Shown here: positions 13,684-16,591 of the stretch, one piece after another
How the letters are laid out: each line of letters opens with the position of its first letter
How positions within the stretch are numbered: the first letter of the stretch is position 1
Source of the DNA: Flavobacteriaceae bacterium
GTDB taxonomy: Bacteria; Bacteroidota; Bacteroidia; Flavobacteriales; Flavobacteriaceae
Length of the DNA stretch: 16,591 bases
Reading direction: 5' to 3'
Assembly: GCA_023262245.1 (NCBI GenBank)
Contig: JALRDC010000060.1
Location: 1 to 16,591, forward strand
The notes under the pieces: model-generated
What the model saw: the letters and a program-made list of their open reading frames with translations, nothing else
Told to the model about the DNA's origin: nothing
Database searches by the model: none
Program-made: the position numbers and the translations under genes

Positions 13684-14534
13684 TTGTAAGATTTACACAA
13701 CTGTTTTGAACTTCCTAAACCTGTTATTCCCAACTCTACTTCATCCCCTTCTTTTAGGTAACGTGGAGGTTCTAAACCTAAACCAACCCCAAAGGGTGTT
13801 CCAGTAGATATTATATCTCCAGGAAGTAGCGTCATGAATTGACTGATGTGACTCACTACTTCTTGAATATTAAAAATAAAATCGGAGGTATTGCTGTTTT
13901 GCATCAACTCTCCATTTAATTTTAACCAAAGATCTAAATTATTTGGATTCTCAATTTCATCTTTCGTAGCAATAAAAGGTCCTAGGGGAGCAAATGAGTC
14001 ACAGCTTTTTCCCTTAACCCATTGCCCAGAACGTTCCAATTGAAAGGCGCGTTCACTCACGTCATTGTGCAAAACATAGCCGGCAACATGATTCATCGCA
14101 TCCTTTTCAGAAACGTAGGAAGCCTGCTTACCAATAACAACGGCAAGCTCTACTTCCCAGTCTGTTTTTTCGCTGCCTTTAGGGATGATAATCGGATCAA
14201 AAGGTCCCACTATCGCTGAACTGGCTTTGAAAAATAAAACGGGTTCTTTTGGAACCTCCATCCCACTCTCTGCGGCATGTTGAGCATAATTAAGACCAAC
14301 ACATACTATTTTGGATGGTCTAGCCATTGGAGCCGCCAAGCGGATGCTCGCATCAATTTTTGGACAAGAACTACTATTCTTTGATAGCCATTCAGCTAAT
14401 TTCTCTATCCCTTCATTACCAAAAAAAGCTTCATCATAATCCGAAACATAAGAAGATACGTCTAAACGAGTTCCATCGTCTAAGAGTACTCCTGGCTTTT
14501 CATTTTTTAGGGATCCAAATCGAATGAGTTTCAT
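13680..14534 (-). CDS. FAH-family 2,4-diketo-3-deoxy-L-fuconate hydrolase
   Basis: This 284-residue protein of the fumarylacetoacetate hydrolase family is predicted to cleave 2,4-diketo-3-deoxy-L-fuconate to pyruvate and L-lactate. The lid-like N-terminal domain (1-70) is followed by the catalytic fold: GLNYAQHAAE at 80-89, the metal ligands Glu127 and Glu129 in DWEVELAVVIG and Asp158 in HNDVSER, KGKSCDSFAPLGP near 174-186 and ISTGTPFGVG near 241. All ligands needed for the divalent metal are present. In Xanthomonas and in the yeast-type and bacterial L-rhamnose routes, FAH-family enzymes do this job on the diketo acid. It directly follows the deoxyfuconate dehydrogenase (5-base gap), and lldD at the end of the operon fits lactate as product. 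Other FAH members act on acylpyruvates or homoprotocatechuate intermediates, so specificity is contextual. Confidence 0.9.
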   Translation of the reverse strand: MKLIRFGSLKNEKPGVLLDDGTRLDVSSYVSDYDEAFFGNEGIEKLAEWLSKNSSSCPKIDASIRLAAPMARPSKIVCVGLNYAQHAAESGMEVPKEPVLFFKASSAIVGPFDPIIIPKGSEKTDWEVELAVVIGKQASYVSEKDAMNHVAGYVLHNDVSERAFQLERSGQWVKGKSCDSFAPLGPFIATKDEIENPNNLDLWLKLNGELMQNSNTSDFIFNIQEVVSHISQFMTLLPGDIISTGTPFGVGLGLEPPRYLKEGDEVELGITGLGSSKQLCKSYK

Positions 14535-14539
14535 AATTT

Positions 14540-15325
14540 TTATTTTGAGTTTAAAGTTATATATCCGCCATCAATAGGGAAGTTAGAGCCTGTAATAAAG
14601 CTTGCTTCATCTGAACATAGATATAGTGCAAGGTCTGCGATTTCCTGAGGTTGTCCCATACGCCCTATGGGTTGTGTTTTTGACAATTTATCAAACATCT
14701 GAGCTTCTTTGCCAGGATAATTTTTTTGAATGAAACCATCTACAAAAGGAGTATGTACACGTGCTGGTGAAATACAATTGCAACGGATATTTGCATCAAT
14801 ATAATCTTTAGCTATTGAATAGGTCATTGTCAATACCGCCCCTTTCGTCATCGAATAAGCAAAACGATCACTTACACCAACGCTTGAAGCTATAGAGGCT
14901 AAATTGAGAATTACTCCACCTCCTTTTCGCTTCATGGAAGGAATTACTGATTTTATACAATGATAAACCCCTTTAATATTTACATTATATAATCGATCCA
15001 TGTCCTCTTCTTCACATACTTCTACATTCCCAACATGAGCGATTCCAGCATTATTAATCAAAATATCAATAGACTCAGTTTCTTCTATTTTTTTTACTTG
15101 TTGAATGACCTGATTACTATCGGAAACATCACAAGAATGGGCTATTGCCTTTCCCCCTGCTTTCTTTATCTCAGCAACTGTTTCATCTGCAGCCTTCATA
15201 TCAATCTCTAGCAGGTGAACCTTGGCATGTTGACCTGCGAAAGTCATTGCGATAGCTTTGCCAATTCCACTTCCTCCTCCAGTGAGTAGGACGGTTTTAT
15301 CTTGTAATAAAAATTTTGTTTTCAT
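14540..15325 (-). CDS. SDR-family 2-keto-3-deoxy-L-fuconate dehydrogenase
   Basis: This 261-residue short-chain dehydrogenase has a complete catalytic set: TGGGSGIG at 15-22, Glu40 after beta-2 (NAD preference), NNAG at 91-94, Ser144 (NLASIAS), and Tyr157 with Lys161 (YSMTK). The loop SPARVHTPFVDGFI, near residue 185, resembles 2-keto-3-deoxy-L-fuconate 4-dehydrogenases and their relatives. The role is to oxidise the C4 hydroxyl to give the 2,4-diketo acid, substrate of the FAH hydrolase encoded 5 bases downstream. It follows the dehydratase by 8 bases. Two SDR genes in this operon have different jobs. This one is placed between dehydratase and hydrolase, while the other sits beside the lactonase, which supports the division proposed here. 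Confidence 0.87.
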   Translation of the reverse strand: MKTKFLLQDKTVLLTGGGSGIGKAIAMTFAGQHAKVHLLEIDMKAADETVAEIKKAGGKAIAHSCDVSDSNQVIQQVKKIEETESIDILINNAGIAHVGNVEVCEEEDMDRLYNVNIKGVYHCIKSVIPSMKRKGGGVILNLASIASSVGVSDRFAYSMTKGAVLTMTYSIAKDYIDANIRCNCISPARVHTPFVDGFIQKNYPGKEAQMFDKLSKTQPIGRMGQPQEIADLALYLCSDEASFITGSNFPIDGGYITLNSK

Positions 15326-15333
15326 ATTTTGAT

Positions 15334-16591
15334 TTATAAGGATAAACCCCTCTTCCAGGGGATAAAATCATTTTGCCCTAACGCTCGAGCTCGTACCTGT
15401 TTTTTTCCACTAGCAACTTCAATGATGTAGTCCAAAAGTGCTTCTCCACAACTCGCTATGGTTGCTTCTCCTTCAATAATACTCCCTGTATTAAAATCGA
15501 TAAGATCTTGCATTTTTTCATAAATACTGGTATTCGAAGAAATTTTTACTACTGGAACGGCTGGATTTCCCGTTGGAGTTCCAAGACCTGTAGTAAATAA
15601 AATCATGTTACAACCTGAACCAGCAAGAGCGGTGGTAGATTCTACATCATTTCCTGGAGTACACAATAAATTTAGACCCGGAATGACTTGCTGCTCTGTA
15701 TAGTCTAAAACATCTTTAACAGGAGATGTTCCTCCTTTTTTTGCTGCTCCTGCAGATTTTATAGCATCTGTGATTAATCCATCCTTAATATTTCCCGGAG
15801 AGGGGTTCGTATCAAAACCCGCACCCAATAATTTTGCCTTTGTATTATAGGTATGCATAAGGGAGACAAATTTTTCGGCTTTTTCTTTGCTTGTGCAGCG
15901 GTTAACCAATTCTTGTTCTACACCATTCAACTCTGGAAATTCCGATAAGACAGCTGCTCCTCCTACTCCAATGATTACATCGGAAACAAAACCAAGTGTT
16001 GGGTTTGCTGAAATCCCTGAAAAACCATCGGAACCACCACATTCAAGTCCGAGTGTTAATTTGCTTAATGGAGCTGGTTTTCGGCTAATTTGATTTGCCT
16101 TGATCAATCCAATAAAAGTTTTTTTAATGCTGTCTGCAATATAATTTGATTCAGATAAACTGTCTTGTTGTTCCAAAAAATAAACGGGCTTTTGAGAATT
16201 GGGAGACAACTGTTTTAACGCTTTTTTTAGCAAACTGATTTGTGCATGCTGACAGCCTAAACTCAATACAGTTGCACCCGCCACATTTGGGTTAAGAATA
16301 TAACCTGCCAATAGGTTACACAGGGCTAAAGCATCTGATTTTGATCCTCCGCATCCACCTTCATGAGTTAAGAACTGAATTCCATCCACATTAGGAAATA
16401 ACGGGTTTGTTTTTCCCTTTTCTTGAGTGTTAAGAATCTCTTCCTTTAACAGTTCCTTTTCACTGGCACCAGCTTTGTATTTTGAAATTAAACGATTCAA
16501 ATCAAATCGCTCTTTCTCTTTTGTTTCATATCCTAGACCCTCAAGCATGACCTTTTTTAACGCTTCAACATTACGGTTTTGACAAAAGACC
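15334..16591 (-). CDS. UxaA/altronate dehydratase-family protein, probable L-fuconate dehydratase (5' partial)
   Basis: The gene runs off the right edge. The frame stays open upstream of the ATG at 16546-16548 for at least 14 more codons, beginning VFCQNRNVEALKKV, so that ATG is internal and the true start, with the small N-terminal SAF domain, lies beyond the window. The visible part is the main UxaA/GarD-type domain. LTHEGGCGGSKSDA (near 16,365) and LSLGCQ follow one another, then LECGGSDGFSGISANP (near 16,030) and NPSPGNIKDG, SAGAAKKGGTSPV, and TPGNDVESTTALAGSGCNMILFTTG further on. These Cys-containing blocks are those of the iron-dependent altronate/galactarate dehydratases. In this operon it would dehydrate L-fuconate to 2-keto-3-deoxy-L-fuconate. 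The Campylobacter jejuni fucose cluster also uses a UxaA-type protein, there as two genes. Altronate or another sugar acid remains possible. Confidence 0.88.
   Translation of the reverse strand, partial: VFCQNRNVEALKKVMLEGLGYETKEKERFDLNRLISKYKAGASEKELLKEEILNTQEKGKTNPLFPNVDGIQFLTHEGGCGGSKSDALALCNLLAGYILNPNVAGATVLSLGCQHAQISLLKKALKQLSPNSQKPVYFLEQQDSLSESNYIADSIKKTFIGLIKANQISRKPAPLSKLTLGLECGGSDGFSGISANPTLGFVSDVIIGVGGAAVLSEFPELNGVEQELVNRCTSKEKAEKFVSLMHTYNTKAKLLGAGFDTNPSPGNIKDGLITDAIKSAGAAKKGGTSPVKDVLDYTEQQVIPGLNLLCTPGNDVESTTALAGSGCNMILFTTGLGTPTGNPAVPVVKISSNTSIYEKMQDLIDFNTGSIIEGEATIASCGEALLDYIIEVASGKKQVRARALGQNDFIPWKRGLSL

Noticed and set aside
9210..16591. L-rhamnose instead of L-fucose as the substrate
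   Set aside because: The DUF718 mutarotase and FAH hydrolase would also fit rhamnose, but the carrier is FucP with its key acidic residues (not RhaT-like), and one SDR resembles L-fucose dehydrogenases. Rhamnose remains a minor alternative.
1..16591. CRISPR arrays, tRNA or rRNA genes, insertion sequences
   Set aside because: No regularly spaced repeats, transposase-like frames or RNA gene signatures were seen on either strand.

Overview
The window looks like a chromosomal piece of a marine flavobacterium (Bacteroidota). It is AT-rich (the coding part is clearly less AT-rich than the left edge), has no Shine-Dalgarno motifs in front of its genes, uses short leaders with candidate -7 boxes of the form TA-nn-TTTA, exports proteins with signal peptides ending in A-Q, and carries a DUF5916 outer-membrane protein typical of the phylum. 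No rRNA, tRNA, CRISPR array or insertion sequence was recognised.

Layout. (1) Positions 1-487 are an oddity: about 24% GC by hand count, with an open frame whose lysine/arginine-rich tail resembles giant-virus proteins and which contains two in-frame stops. It runs tail-to-tail into the next gene and may be a chimeric contig end or decayed foreign DNA. (2) 468-3369, minus strand: a three-gene operon of a GntP-type permease, a RidA-family protein and a PLP enzyme of the D-threonine aldolase/D-serine dehydratase family. Together they suggest uptake and breakdown of a D-hydroxy amino acid, with RidA clearing reactive enamine intermediates. The end of the PLP enzyme lacks the expected metal-binding motif. 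(3) 3464-5197, minus strand: two separately terminated secreted proteins, each built from an internal duplication (one of a dimeric alpha/beta-barrel-like unit, one of an NTF2/SnoaL-like unit). (4) 5317-9191, plus strand: a DUF5916 outer-membrane protein and a secreted M28 zinc aminopeptidase with a PA-like insert. A stem-loop closes this part against the convergent next operon.

(5) 9210 to the right edge, minus strand: a tight eight-gene operon for L-fucose breakdown without phosphorylation. In transcription order it holds a UxaA-type dehydratase (5' end outside the window), an SDR (2-keto-3-deoxy-L-fuconate dehydrogenase), an FAH-family hydrolase, an amidohydrolase lactonase, a second SDR (L-fucose dehydrogenase), a RhaM/DUF718 mutarotase, the FucP symporter and an FMN-dependent L-lactate dehydrogenase. 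The inferred flow is: FucP import, anomer conversion, oxidation to fuconolactone, hydrolysis to fuconate, dehydration to 2-keto-3-deoxyfuconate, oxidation to the 2,4-diketo acid, cleavage to pyruvate plus L-lactate, and oxidation of lactate to pyruvate.

The operon combines the upper half of the Campylobacter jejuni route (FucP, SDR, amidohydrolase, DUF718 mutarotase, UxaA) with the lower half of the Xanthomonas route (SDR plus FAH hydrolase, giving lactate and no aldolase). The predicted fucose dehydrogenase has Asn where short-chain dehydrogenases normally have their catalytic Lys.
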